A stretch of DNA of 53,595 nt, from assembly GCA_016720685.1 (NCBI GenBank), contig JADKKC010000034.1, positions 1-53,595 of the forward strand. Reading direction: 5' to 3'. The notes under the pieces were generated by a model, which had not been told where the DNA came from, ran no database searches, and saw nothing but the letters and a program-made list of their open reading frames with translations. Each line of letters starts with the position of its first letter. Positions within the stretch are counted from its first letter, which is position 1. This document shows, piece after piece, positions 26,416 through 34,923 of the stretch. This stretch comes from Zoogloea sp. (GTDB lineage Bacteria > Pseudomonadota > Gammaproteobacteria > Burkholderiales > Rhodocyclaceae). Position numbers and translations under genes: made by a program.

Positions 26416-26913
26416 CTAACGGAAGGGAAACGAGCGCATCGGCGCCGGGCGCTCCCGCTCGGCCGCCCTGGGCTTGGGCGGAGCCACCGGCACACGCGGC
26501 GGCAGGTAACGCGGCGCCGGCGATACGACCAGCGGCAGCGGATACATCGCCCCGCGCCGCTCGGCCTCGTCGCGTGCCGCATCCTGTTGCGCCTGACGCT
26601 GCTGCGCCGCCTGTTCGGCGGCCAGCCGGGCGTCGTGCTCGCGCCGTCGGGCAAGGGCATCCGCCGCCTGCCGGGCCTCCAGCGCCTGCGCGTCGCGCAC
26701 CAGCTCTTCGCCCCGCGCCCGCGCCTCGGCCTGCTCGCCGGGCGTCGGCAAGGGCGGCGTATCGACCCGCGTCACCCGGCTGTCGGGTGCGCAGGGCGAA
26801 TCGGTGTAAGTCACCCTGCCATCTGCGCCAACACATTTATTCACCGCCCATGCCGGCGCGCCATGGCCCGCCACCAGCAGAAGCGCCCCCAGGACAAACC
26901 CGCCGTGCTTCAT
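26416..26913 (-). CDS. Secreted DUF4124 domain protein
   Basis: The 165-residue product has a signal peptide MKHGGFVLGALLLVAGHGAP (AWA) and then the DUF4124 pattern NKCVGADGRVTYTDSPC, where two Cys bracket a short beta-rich motif (KC-x-G-x-x-G-x-x-x-Y-x-D-x-P-C). A long Ala/Arg/Gln-rich helix (about residues 60-115) and a Pro-rich tail follow. Such periplasmic proteins are common in Betaproteobacteria, of unknown function. Convergent with the preceding hypothetical gene (3 bases between stops). Confidence 0.85.
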   Translation of the reverse strand: MKHGGFVLGALLLVAGHGAPAWAVNKCVGADGRVTYTDSPCAPDSRVTRVDTPPLPTPGEQAEARARGEELVRDAQALEARQAADALARRREHDARLAAEQAAQQRQAQQDAARDEAERRGAMYPLPLVVSPAPRYLPPRVPVAPPKPRAAERERPAPMRSFPFR

Positions 26914-27003
26914 TGTTTCCTGCTCCGTCTGCCAAGCCTTCAGATGGACAAAGACTAGGCCGAAGCCGGAAAAAATGCGAGGGCAGCGCCCCCGGGCCGC
27001 GCG

Positions 27004-27582
27004 CTATTTCAACGGCGCCCCCAGCCCGACCGGCGCCGGGGCCGTATTGACGATCCGCGAGAACAGCTCTGCATACTCGCCGGCCGCCCCTTGCCACGGG
27101 TTGTCGTTGGCCGAAAAGGCCGCTTCGATTTCCGCCCAGTCTTCGGCGGTGAGATGGGCTTCGGCGAGGGGAAAAACCTGCTTTTCCTCGGTGTTCATGT
27201 GCCGCCATTCGCTGTCGATGTAGTTGGCGAGCGCCGCGTAAAACGGCTCGAAGCCGGCCGCGCCGGACTCTTGGTAAGCGGCCAGCGCGGCCCGCAGCAC
27301 GGCGATGCGATGTTCGCCCTGGCGGTGCTCGTCCTCCAGTTGCTCGATAACCGGCACGGCTTCGGCAAAGCGCGCACGCAGCTTCCTGAACAGGAACTCG
27401 TCCTCCTTGGGGTGATGCACCTTTTCCGGCAGTTCTTCGATGTAGCGCAGCATCAATTCAAACAGCCCGAAATCGGGCTGCTGGCGCCCGGCCCGGATTT
27501 CTCCCGCCAGAGAGCGGAAGGCGCTCAGCATGGCGGCCAGCGCCCGGTGCTCGTTGTGAATCAGTTCGATGGACTTGTTCAT
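27004..27582 (-). CDS. Hemerythrin HHE domain protein
   Basis: The 192-residue protein has the HHE cation-binding pattern: HNEHRALAAML (His), EKVHHPKEDEFLF (His and Glu), EDEHRQGEHRI (His) and SEWRHMNTEEKQVFPLAE (His and Glu), giving the usual diiron ligands in a four-helix bundle. Such proteins bind O2 or NO or protect iron centres. It starts 22 bases after the livF stop on the same strand, so it is likely the last gene of the liv operon, an unusual neighbour for a transporter. An oxygen or nitrosative-stress role for the dioxygenase pathway is inference. Confidence 0.85.
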   Translation of the reverse strand: MNKSIELIHNEHRALAAMLSAFRSLAGEIRAGRQQPDFGLFELMLRYIEELPEKVHHPKEDEFLFRKLRARFAEAVPVIEQLEDEHRQGEHRIAVLRAALAAYQESGAAGFEPFYAALANYIDSEWRHMNTEEKQVFPLAEAHLTAEDWAEIEAAFSANDNPWQGAAGEYAELFSRIVNTAPAPVGLGAPLK

Positions 27583-27604
27583 TTCATTTCTCCGCGGGGC
27601 GGGC

Positions 27605-28318
27605 TCAAACGCCCAGGTGTTTCTGGATCAATTCGGGTTCGGCCCGGATGGCGTCGCTGGTGCCCGAGAAAACCACCTCGCCCTTTACAAGAATCATCGC
27701 CCGGTCGCAGATCGAGGTGACTGCGCCGTGGTTCTTGTCGACGATGACGGTGGCGATACCCGTCTTGCGGATCTCCTTCACGATGCGCCAGATCTCCATC
27801 GCGATGAGCGGTGCGAGGCCTTCGGTGGCTTCGTCGAGGATCAGCAGATCGGGGTTGGTCATCAGCGCGCGGCCGATGGTGAGCATCTGCTGCTCGCCGC
27901 CGGACAACTGCCAGCCGCCGTTGTTGATGCGCTCGCCCAGCCGCGGAAAGGTTTCCATCACCCGCTCGAATGTCCAGTTGCACTGGCCGTCGAGGCCGGC
28001 GCGGGCCGACATCTGGAGGTTTTCGCGCACCGACAGGTTGGGAAAGATGCCGCGCCCTTCCGGCACGTAGGCAATGCCGCGGCGGGCGATGCGGAAGGTG
28101 CGCTCGCGGGTGAAGTCGTCGCCGCGCACCAGCACCTGGCCGTGACGCGGCCGCACGATGCCGAGCATGCTCTTGATGAGCGTCGACTTGCCCATGCCAT
28201 TGCGCCCCATCAGCGCAATGCCCTCGCCCTGCCGGATGTGAAAGTCGATGCCATGCAAAATGTGGCTGGCACCGTAATAGGTATGAAGCTCTTTGGCTTC
28301 GAGCAGCATGCTAGACAT
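27605..28318 (-). CDS. livF: Branched-chain-type ABC transporter ATP-binding protein LivF
   Basis: The 237-residue protein is the second ATPase of a HAAT-family (branched-chain amino acid type) ABC importer. It carries Walker A GRNGMGKST, signature LSGGEQQM, Walker B LLILDEATEGLAP and the switch His in VIVDKNH. Its start overlaps the livG stop by 8 bases. Together with livH, livM, livG and the LivK-like gene at 34924 it likely imports an aromatic acid such as anthranilate or benzoate, because it flanks the dioxygenase genes and shares their operator motif. Confidence 0.92.
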   Translation of the reverse strand: MSSMLLEAKELHTYYGASHILHGIDFHIRQGEGIALMGRNGMGKSTLIKSMLGIVRPRHGQVLVRGDDFTRERTFRIARRGIAYVPEGRGIFPNLSVRENLQMSARAGLDGQCNWTFERVMETFPRLGERINNGGWQLSGGEQQMLTIGRALMTNPDLLILDEATEGLAPLIAMEIWRIVKEIRKTGIATVIVDKNHGAVTSICDRAMILVKGEVVFSGTSDAIRAEPELIQKHLGV

Positions 28319-29087
28319 GAAAACTGTCCTCCTGACCCAGGTAGGCTTCCTGAACGGCCACGCTGGCCTTGATCTGCGCGGGCGGGCCGGATTCCAGCAC
28401 CTGCCCGTTGACCATCACGGTAATGGTGTCGGCCACCGCAAAAACAGCGTCCATATCGTGCTCGACCAGCAGGATCGCGCGCGTCTCGCGAAGGCGCTTG
28501 AGCACCTCCACCATCTTTGCCGACTCCTCCGAACCCATGCCCGCCAGCGGCTCGTCGAGCAGCAGCACCTGGGCATCGGTGGCCAGCACCATGGCAATCT
28601 CGAGCTGGCGCTGCGCACCGTGGCTCATCACCCCGGCCAGGCGCCCTTCATTGCCGGCCAGGCCGGCCTCCGCGATGCAGGCCATGGCCTTGTCGATGGA
28701 CCATTGCAGCTTCATCGCCTGGCTGAAAATGCGCCACGGCTGCTGGCGCCGGGATTGCGCAGCGAGGCGCACGTTCTCGAGCACCGTGAACTTCGGAAAG
28801 ATGTTGGTGCGCTGGTAGCTGCGCCCGATGCCCACCCGCGACCGCTCGGCGGCGGAGAGGCCGGTAATGTCGCGGCCCTGGTACAAGATGCGCCCGTCGC
28901 TGGGCGGCAGATCGCCCGACAGCATGTTGATGCAGGTGGACTTGCCGGCCCCGTTGGGCCCGAGCAGCGCATGCAGCTTGCCCCGCTCGAGGGTCAGCGC
29001 GACGTCCTGGTTGGCCACCAGTCCACCAAAGCGGCGGGTGATCCTGTCGGCCACCAGCAGGGCCTCGTTCCGGCTTGTGTCAGTCAT
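28311..29087 (-). CDS. livG: Branched-chain-type ABC transporter ATP-binding protein LivG
   Basis: This 258-residue ATPase has Walker A GPNGAGKST, the LivG-type signature SHGAQRQLEIAM (SHG in place of SGG), Walker B VLLLDEPLAGM and the switch His in LLVEHDMDAVF. I chose the ATG at 29087 (MTDTSRNEALLV); a longer in-frame reading to 29144 adds 19 residues that overlap livM more. The gene overlaps livM by 8 bases and livF by 8 bases, showing translational coupling. Confidence 0.92.
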   Translation of the reverse strand: MTDTSRNEALLVADRITRRFGGLVANQDVALTLERGKLHALLGPNGAGKSTCINMLSGDLPPSDGRILYQGRDITGLSAAERSRVGIGRSYQRTNIFPKFTVLENVRLAAQSRRQQPWRIFSQAMKLQWSIDKAMACIAEAGLAGNEGRLAGVMSHGAQRQLEIAMVLATDAQVLLLDEPLAGMGSEESAKMVEVLKRLRETRAILLVEHDMDAVFAVADTITVMVNGQVLESGPPAQIKASVAVQEAYLGQEDSFHV

Positions 29088-30049
29088 GGATGGAATCCCC
29101 CTGCAGCGTGCGTTTGATGCGGCCCGGAATGGCCGACAGGCCACCGGGCAGGAAGAGAACGGCCGCGACGATCACGCAGCCCATCAACAATTGCCAGTGC
29201 TTGGTCCAGCTGCCGAACACCTCCTGCATCGCGGTAAAGGCAAATGCCCCCGCCACGGCCCCCAGCAGATTGCCCATGCCGCCCAGGATCACGGTGAGCA
29301 GGACATTGCCCGAGTGGTGCCACGACAACAGCTCCGGCGTAACGAAGCCGAACAACACCGCGTAGAGAAACCCTGCCACGCCGGCCAACCCGCCCGCCAG
29401 CGCAAAGGCCGCCAGCTTGTAGCGAAAGGTGATGTAGCCCAGCGACTGCATGCGGTGCTCGTTGCTCTTGATGCCCACCAGCACCCGGCCAAAGGGCGAC
29501 TGGAGAATCCGCGCCAGGAACACATAGACCAGCACCAGCATCGCCAGCGCGAAGTAGTAGAGATGCACCGGGTTGTCGAGGTTGAAGGGCTGAAAGCCAG
29601 CCAGCTCCGCACTCGGCTTGAGGTTGAGGTAGATGCCGTCGGAACCGCCGCCCAGCGCCGTGTCGTGGAATACAAAGTAGGCCAGCTGCGCAAAGGCCAG
29701 GGTCACCATGATGAAATAGATGCCCTTGGTGCGCAGCACAAAAAGCCCGACGACAAAGGCCACCAGCATGGCCGCCCCCACCGCGGCGGGAAACACCAGC
29801 CACAGGTTCGCCGCCTCGTACTCCGGGCTCAAGAGGGCTGCCGCATAGGCCGCCACCCCGAAATAGGCGGCGTGCCCAAAACTCACCAGCCCGGTAAAGC
29901 CCACCAGCAGATCGAGGCTCATCGCGAAGATCGCCAGCACCAGGGTTTTGGCCAGCAGCTCGGTGTAAAAGGATTCGCCCAGCAGCGGCACCGCCGGCAA
30001 GCAAGGCAAAGACGGCCAGCTTGAAGGCCATGGAAACAGTCGTGTGCAT
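29080..30049 (-). CDS. livM: Branched-chain-type ABC transporter permease LivM, with N-terminal frameshift
   Basis: The permease body is clear: AMSLDLLVGFTGLVSFGHAAYFGVAAYAA, LRTKGIYFIMVTLAFAQL, RILQSPFGRVLVGIKSNEHRMQSLGY and GGMGNLLGAVAGAFAF, with about nine hydrophobic segments. The normal start MHTTVSMAFKLAVFALLAGG at 30049 is in another frame; at about 29991-29996 (CCGCC on the plus strand) one base too many separates it from the following VPLLGESFYTELLAK. No good internal start exists in the main frame, so a single-base sequence error is likely. It follows livH by 4 bases. Confidence 0.85.
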
Positions 30050-30053
30050 GGTC

Positions 30054-30920
30054 TCAACCTTTCTTGAAAATACCTTCGGGGCGCCACAGCAGCACCACCG
30101 CCATGACGAGATAAACCACCATGCCGGAGTACTCGGGGATCAGCACCTTGCCGAAGGTGTCGGCAAAACCGACGATCAGCGCCGCCAGCAAGGCGCCCGA
30201 CACCGAACCGATGCCGCCGATCACGACGATCACGAAGGAGATGATCAGCACGTGACTGCCCATGTTGGGAAACACCGACGAGATCGGCGCCGCCAGCATG
30301 CCGGCCAGCGCGGCCAGCGCCACCCCGAGGGCAAACACGAAGCGGTAGATCACGTTGATGTTGATCCCGAGCGCCTCGACCATCGTCCGGTCGTGGTTGC
30401 CGGCGCGGATCATCATGCCCAGCCGAGTGCGCTGGATGAGGTAGTAAAGCGCCACCACCAGCACGATGCACACCGCCGAGATCACCAGCCGGTAAACCGG
30501 ATAGCTGAGCACGTCACTGAGCGGAATCGACGCGCTGAAGATGGCCGGAATCTCCACCCCGTGCACTTCGTCGCCCAGCAGCAGGCTGCGCACTTCCTCG
30601 AAGATCAGGATCAGGCCGTAAGTAAGCAGCACCTGCTCCAGGTGATCGCGCTTGTATAAATGGGAAAACAACGCCCACTCGAGAAACGCGCCAAAGGCCA
30701 GCGCCAGCGGAATGCCCAGCAGGATCGCCATGAAAAGGCTGCCCGTGGCGCTACTCAGGGCAAAGGCCAGGTAGGCGCCGATCATGTAGAAACTGCCGTG
30801 CGCCAGATTGATGATGCCCATGATGCCGAAAACCAGCGTCAGCCCGCTTGCCACCAGAAAAAGCAGCAAGCCGTACTGCAATGAATTGAGCATCTGGATA
30901 AGTATCGAGGCCGCGTCCAT
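30054..30920 (-). CDS. livH: Branched-chain-type ABC transporter permease LivH
   Basis: The 288-residue inner-membrane protein has the LivH pattern: a first helix with LQYGLLLFLVASGLTLVFGI, then MGIINLAHGSFYMIGAYLA, later NRYFVF-like coupling region (GININVIYRFVFALGVALAALAGML) and VVIGGIGSVSGALLAALIVG. It is the first gene of the leftward livHMGF-hemerythrin group. The intergenic region upstream (30921-31299) contains an operator pair in leftward orientation (31118-31148), about 200 bases before its ATG. Confidence 0.92.
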   Translation of the reverse strand: MDAASILIQMLNSLQYGLLLFLVASGLTLVFGIMGIINLAHGSFYMIGAYLAFALSSATGSLFMAILLGIPLALAFGAFLEWALFSHLYKRDHLEQVLLTYGLILIFEEVRSLLLGDEVHGVEIPAIFSASIPLSDVLSYPVYRLVISAVCIVLVVALYYLIQRTRLGMMIRAGNHDRTMVEALGININVIYRFVFALGVALAALAGMLAAPISSVFPNMGSHVLIISFVIVVIGGIGSVSGALLAALIVGFADTFGKVLIPEYSGMVVYLVMAVVLLWRPEGIFKKG

Positions 30921-31117
30921 TCAAGCCTCCCGTTCCGGACGGCGCCTGACGCGTCTTGCCCTGCCTGTCATTGACATTGGTGTTTCCTCAGTGTTGTGGG
31001 TCTGATTTCGATCCGGACAGGGTGAGCTGCCGGATGCTTATTTCCGTTACCCCGGATTCGGGGGCGGCGTGCATCTGCGCTGCACCAGCCAAAGACTAGA
31101 GGTCGGCCGCCCGCCGC

Positions 31118-31148
31118 AATATCCGCTTTCGTGCGGATCGCTATCCGC
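31118..31148 (-). promoter_or_regulatory. Two-half-site operator, leftward (liv promoter)
   Basis: On the minus strand GCGGATAG (31141-31148) and GCGGATAT (31119-31126) are direct repeats 22 bp apart, and the spacer shares CGAT and GAAA with the rightward site at 31177. The two 31-bp sites agree at 26 positions in opposite orientation. The pattern (direct half-sites two helical turns apart) is typical for AraC/XylS regulators. It probably controls livHMGF. Confidence 0.65.
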
Positions 31149-31176
31149 TTCTCAAAAAACGGCCAGGCGCCACGAA

Positions 31177-31207
31177 ACGGATATCGATGCAGACAAAAGC
31201 GGATATT
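31177..31207 (+). promoter_or_regulatory. Two-half-site operator, rightward
   Basis: ACGGATAT (31177-31184) and GCGGATAT (31199-31206) are direct repeats 22 bp apart. The site is the rightward counterpart of 31118-31148 and lies 93 bases before the antC remnant, so it looks like the relic of a promoter that once drove the reductase gene. It may also help the divergent liv promoter. Confidence 0.65.
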
Positions 31208-31299
31208 CCCGGCACCAGCCGCTGCCTATTCTTGGCAACACCGAAAGGCAGGCACGGACGCCCGTCACCCAAGCCGGAGAACCCCATGGAGAAGAGACA

Positions 31300-31758
31300 A
31301 TGGCCTGCACCGTCGCCCTGCAACGTGTGCGTCAAGGCGAAGCCCTCGCCGAACTCGGCTTTCTGCCCGGCCAGTACGCCACCATCGAGGTGCCCGACAC
31401 CGGGCTGCAGCGGGCTTACTCCTTCAGTTCCGGCGTCCGGATCGGCCAGGTGTCATTCCTGATCCGGAATGTTCCCGGTGGCCTGATGAGCGGCTTTTTG
31501 AAGGACAGGGCGCGGCCGGGCGACGCCATCACCCTCAGCGGCCCCTTCGGAAGTTTTTATTTGCGCCACATTCAGCGCCCGGTGTTGATGCTCGCCGGCG
31601 GAACAGGCCTTGCGCCCTTCCTGGCGATGCTGGACAAGATCGTCGCGAGCGGCGGCAGCCCCCAGCCGATTCACCTACGAAAAATCTGCAGCCAGCGCCT
31701 GATTGCGCTCAGGGGTTCTGCCGGCAGCGCTTCAGGGTTTCGGAAGGCAGTTCGTTGA
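31300..31758 (+). pseudogene. Truncated reductase component of an aromatic dioxygenase (antC/benC remnant)
   Basis: Residues from about 31300 to 31679 read LGFLPGQYATIEVPDTGLQ, RAYSFSS, VSFLIRNVPGGLMSGFLKDRARPGDAITL, GPFGSFYLRHIQRPVLMLAGGTGLAPFLAML and then PIHL. This is the FAD-binding domain and start of the NAD-binding domain of BenC/AntC-type reductases. The N-terminal 2Fe-2S ferredoxin domain is absent, and after PIHL the match stops where IYGV is expected; the frame runs into the 3' end of the araC-type gene. It is therefore deleted at both ends and nonfunctional as a reductase. Confidence 0.75.
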
Positions 31759-32710
31759 ACTGCTTTTTATATTCAATGGAAAAGCGCCCGAGATGCGTGA
31801 ACCCCCAGTCCATCGCAATGCCCGAAATGCTCGAACGTGAACCGCTGCGCAGAATGTTGCGGCGCACCTCCTCGAGCCGGTATTTCTTGCGAAAAGCCAG
31901 CGGAGACATGCCGAAATGCTGCTTGAAACCCTCATAGAGCTTGAAGCGCGACACGCCCGAAACCCGCTCCACGTCTTCGAGACACACCTCTTCCCGCGCC
32001 GTTTCCAGGATGAACTCTTTTGCCCGCAGCAGGTAATGGGGCAGCTTGGCCGCCCGCATGGCCTTCAGCTCGTCCGAAAAATTGTGGGGCTGGGCCAGCA
32101 GCAGGCCTTTGATCAGCGCCGTCTCGATGTCGCCGGTAAACAGTGAATCCCGGAACAACGAGCCGACGTTTTCAGTTTCGATGAGCAGGTACTTGACCAT
32201 CCGCCACCACGAGGCCGTATCGCCATTGGCGGCATCGATGCCCGGCTGGAAAACCACCGGCTTATCAAGCTTGCGCTGAAGCAGATCGCCCAGCACGCCA
32301 GCAATGGCCGGCTTGGTGATGGCCACCAGGATCTTGCGGCAATTGCCGGCAATGACGAGTTCCTGCGGCGCGCTCGGCAGCAGGATGGTGCCCATGTCCC
32401 GGTCGGAGCGGATGCGCCCGCCCTCCAGGGTCAGTTCCTGCTCGCCCACCACCGGCAGGCTCACGCTGAAACAGTTGAGCGGGTCGGAGTTGTGCACACG
32501 CACCGACACATCGACGCCGTATTCCACGTAGCCCAGCGTGGTGGCCATGGATTTGAGCACCGTGCCCGAGTGCCGAAAACCCAGCGCCCGGCTCGAATGC
32601 ACCTTGAGTTCGTGGGGACCGCACACGCCGGCCATCCAGGAGCGCGCACCTTCCTGATCGGTGCGAACTGCGTCGAGATCGCGCTCGACACGCCGGGCAT
32701 CTGTTTGCAT
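31709..32710 (-). CDS. AraC/XylS family transcriptional regulator
   Basis: This 333-residue regulator has an N-terminal ligand-sensing region with FSVSLPVVGEQELTLEGG, typical of the AraC_binding_2 type used by aromatic-acid regulators (AntR/AndR, BenR). The C-terminal DNA-binding domain contains two helix-turn-helix units: CLEDVERVSGVSRFKLYEGFKQHFGMSPLAFRKKYRLEEVRRNIL and ISGIAMDWGFTHLGRFSIEYKKQFNELPSETLKR. It is divergent from antA, and the shared region carries one of the operator pairs. Anthranilate or benzoate as effector is inferred from context. Confidence 0.88.
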   Translation of the reverse strand: MQTDARRVERDLDAVRTDQEGARSWMAGVCGPHELKVHSSRALGFRHSGTVLKSMATTLGYVEYGVDVSVRVHNSDPLNCFSVSLPVVGEQELTLEGGRIRSDRDMGTILLPSAPQELVIAGNCRKILVAITKPAIAGVLGDLLQRKLDKPVVFQPGIDAANGDTASWWRMVKYLLIETENVGSLFRDSLFTGDIETALIKGLLLAQPHNFSDELKAMRAAKLPHYLLRAKEFILETAREEVCLEDVERVSGVSRFKLYEGFKQHFGMSPLAFRKKYRLEEVRRNILRSGSRSSISGIAMDWGFTHLGRFSIEYKKQFNELPSETLKRCRQNP

Positions 32711-32860
32711 CTCGATCTCTCACTCTCTTTACAGGGGTGGCGCGCTGAGCCCTGGGCCGCCGCGACGCCCGCCTCTCACGCTGATACTGAGAACCATTCG
32801 ATTTTCAGTGTTGTTGACGACATGGCCACCTGTCAAGCCACAGCGCAGCGGCCAAAAAAA

Positions 32861-32891
32861 GCGGACACACATCGCCTCACGGCTGGATATT
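32861..32891 (+). promoter_or_regulatory. Operator pair upstream of antA
   Basis: GCGGACAC (32861-32868) and CTGGATAT (32883-32890) repeat with the same 22-bp spacing and strand as the site at 31177. Half-site conservation is lower (GCGGAnA and GGATATT retained). The end lies 60 bases before the antA ATG, a position suited to activation by an AraC-type protein. Confidence 0.5.
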
Positions 32892-32950
32892 CAGCGCCTC
32901 TCGTCGGCCTTTTAATGAGTGCTCAAACCATACCAACGAGAGGACACACC

Positions 32951-34351
32951 ATGAACGCCGCGAGAACACCCGCCCAGTGGCAGGAGTTTGTCTCGGACTG
33001 CCTCGACTTCCGTCCGCAGGACGGTGTCTACCGGGTGGCCAGAAAGATGTTCACCGAACCGCAACTGTTTGACCTGGAGATGGAACACATCTTCGAGAAA
33101 AACTGGATCTACGCCTGCCACGAAAGCGAAATTGCCAAGTCGGGCGATTTCGTCACCATGCGCGCCGGTCGCCAGCCGATGATCATCACCCGCGACGCCA
33201 ACAACCAGCTCAACGCGCTGGTCAACGCCTGCCAGCACCGCGGCGTCACCCTCACCCGCCTCGCCAAGGGCCGCCAGCCCACCTTCACCTGCTCGTTTCA
33301 CGCCTGGACTTTCCGCGCCGACGGCAAGCTGTTGAAGGTCAAGGCCGCCGAGCAGTACCCGGACGATTTCGATCTGTCGTCGCGCAACCTCAAGAAGGCG
33401 CGCATCGCCAGCTACAAGGGTTTCGTCTTCATCAATCTCGACACCGTCGGCACCGAATCGCTGGAGGACTTCCTCGGCGACGCGAAGGTTTTCCTCGACC
33501 TGATGGTGGCCCAGTCGCCCACCGGCGAACTCGAAGTGCTGCCCGGCAAGTCCAGCTACAGCTTCGACGGCAACTGGAAGCTGCAGAACGAGAACGGCCT
33601 CGACGGCTATCACGTGAGCACCGTGCACTACAACTACGTGGCAACCGTGGTGCAGCGCCAGGAACTCAACACCCAGAACGGCATCACCGGCCCCGGCACC
33701 CTGGATTACCGCAAGCTCGGCGCCGGCGATAAAAACACCGACGACGGCTGGTTCTCCTTCCGCAATGGCCACAGCGTGCTGTTCAGCGAAATGCCCAACC
33801 CGCAGGTTCGCCCCGGCTACGCCACGATCATGCCGCGCCTGGTCGAGGAATACGGCGCAAAGAAGGCCGAGTGGATGATGCACCGCCTGCGCAACCTCAA
33901 CGTCTACCCGAGCCTGTTCTTCATGGACCAGATCAGCTCCCAGCTGCGGATCATCCGCCCGGTGGCCTGGAACAAGACCGAAGTGACCAGCCAGTGCCTC
34001 GGGGTGAAGGGCGAATCGGACGCCGACCGCGAGAACCGCATCCGCCAGTTCGAAGATTTCTTCAACGTCTCCGGCCTCGGCACGCCCGACGACCTGGTCG
34101 AATTCAAGGAAGCCCAGCGCGGCTTCGAAGCCCGTCTCGAAAAGTGGAACGACATCTCCCGCGGCGCTGAAAACTGGGCCAGAGGCAGCACCCCGAACGC
34201 CGAAACCCTTGGCATCCGGCCCGTGCTCACCGGCACCGAGATCACCCAGGAAGGGCTGTACGTCAATCAACACGGCGCCTGGCAGGGCTTTCTGCTGAAG
34301 GGGCTCAAAGGGCAGGAAAACGCCCCGCACAACGAACAAGGAGCACAGTGA
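32951..34351 (+). CDS. antA: Aromatic ring-hydroxylating dioxygenase, large subunit (anthranilate/benzoate type)
   Basis: The 466-residue alpha subunit activates O2 to cis-dihydroxylate an aromatic acid. Its Rieske 2Fe-2S ligands are Cys94 and His96 (NACQHRG) and Cys114 and His117 (TCSFHAW). The mononuclear iron site follows in NENGLDGYHVSTVHYNY (Asp218, His221, His226). The start, AQWQEFVSDCLDFRPQDGVY, and overall spacing resemble AntA (anthranilate 1,2-dioxygenase) most, with BenA and related enzymes next. GAGAGGAC provides a ribosome binding site. The stop overlaps the antB start (TGATG). The specific substrate is inferred; the reductase partner is not intact in this window. Confidence 0.85.
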   Translation: MNAARTPAQWQEFVSDCLDFRPQDGVYRVARKMFTEPQLFDLEMEHIFEKNWIYACHESEIAKSGDFVTMRAGRQPMIITRDANNQLNALVNACQHRGVTLTRLAKGRQPTFTCSFHAWTFRADGKLLKVKAAEQYPDDFDLSSRNLKKARIASYKGFVFINLDTVGTESLEDFLGDAKVFLDLMVAQSPTGELEVLPGKSSYSFDGNWKLQNENGLDGYHVSTVHYNYVATVVQRQELNTQNGITGPGTLDYRKLGAGDKNTDDGWFSFRNGHSVLFSEMPNPQVRPGYATIMPRLVEEYGAKKAEWMMHRLRNLNVYPSLFFMDQISSQLRIIRPVAWNKTEVTSQCLGVKGESDADRENRIRQFEDFFNVSGLGTPDDLVEFKEAQRGFEARLEKWNDISRGAENWARGSTPNAETLGIRPVLTGTEITQEGLYVNQHGAWQGFLLKGLKGQENAPHNEQGAQ

Positions 34352-34839
34352 TGCGTGAGCTTCAAACCAGCGTCGAACAATTCCTCTACCGCAAGGCCGA
34401 GCTGTGCGACCGGCAGGACTGGGACGAATACCTCGCACTCTTCGACGAGAACGCCGAGTTCCATATTCCCCAGTGGGATTCCGAGCACGTGTACACCACC
34501 GACCCGAAGCGCGAGATGTCGATGGTGTATTACTCCGCCCGGGCCGGGCTGGAGGATCGCGTCTTCCGCATCCGCACCGGCAAGTCGGCCGCCTGCACGC
34601 CGATGCCGCGCACCCTGCATCTCATCAACAACGTGCGCATCGAAGAGCTGGCCGATTCGGAACTGGAAGTGAAGGCCAAGTGGGTGACCCATTACTACCG
34701 TTTCGGCCTGGCCGAATATTTTTTCGGTGAAGCCAGCTACCGCCTGAAGCCTGCCGGCACGAGCTGGATCATCACGAGGAAGCACGTGCTGGTGCTCAAC
34801 GACAAGATCAACGCGGTACTCGATTTCTACCACGTCTGA
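34351..34839 (+). CDS. antB: Aromatic ring-hydroxylating dioxygenase, small subunit
   Basis: This 162-residue beta subunit (SnoaL-like fold) supports the alpha subunit in the oxygenase hexamer. It shows the family pattern VEQFLYRKAELCDRQDWDEYLALFDENAEFHIPQWDS at the N terminus, TPMPRTLHLINNVRI in the middle, and a C-terminal YRLKPAGTSWIITRKHVLVLND. The ATG at 34351 has AAGGAG upstream and overlaps the antA stop by one base; an in-frame GTG three bases earlier is less likely. Translational coupling with antA ensures equal subunit production. Confidence 0.88.
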   Translation: MRELQTSVEQFLYRKAELCDRQDWDEYLALFDENAEFHIPQWDSEHVYTTDPKREMSMVYYSARAGLEDRVFRIRTGKSAACTPMPRTLHLINNVRIEELADSELEVKAKWVTHYYRFGLAEYFFGEASYRLKPAGTSWIITRKHVLVLNDKINAVLDFYHV

Positions 34840-34866
34840 GCGCCCCCCCAACCCGAGCAAGAAGCC

Positions 34867-34901
34867 GTGGCAAGGCCGGTGCAAGGCACCGGGTTTGCCA
34901 C
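34867..34901 (+). promoter_or_regulatory. Stem-loop between antB and the binding-protein gene
   Basis: GTGGCAA (34867-34873) pairs with TTGCCAC (34895-34901) and, inside it, CCGGTGC with GCACCGG around an AAG loop. There is no T-run after it. Such intercistronic hairpins often stabilise or process mRNA, for example to give the periplasmic binding protein a higher level. Confidence 0.45.
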
Positions 34902-34923
34902 GCGATAAGAACAAGGAAACACC

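Noticed and set aside
28293..30024. Plus-strand open frames opposite livG and livM
   Set aside because: The minus strand carries unmistakable ABC transporter motifs with overlapping start and stop codons.
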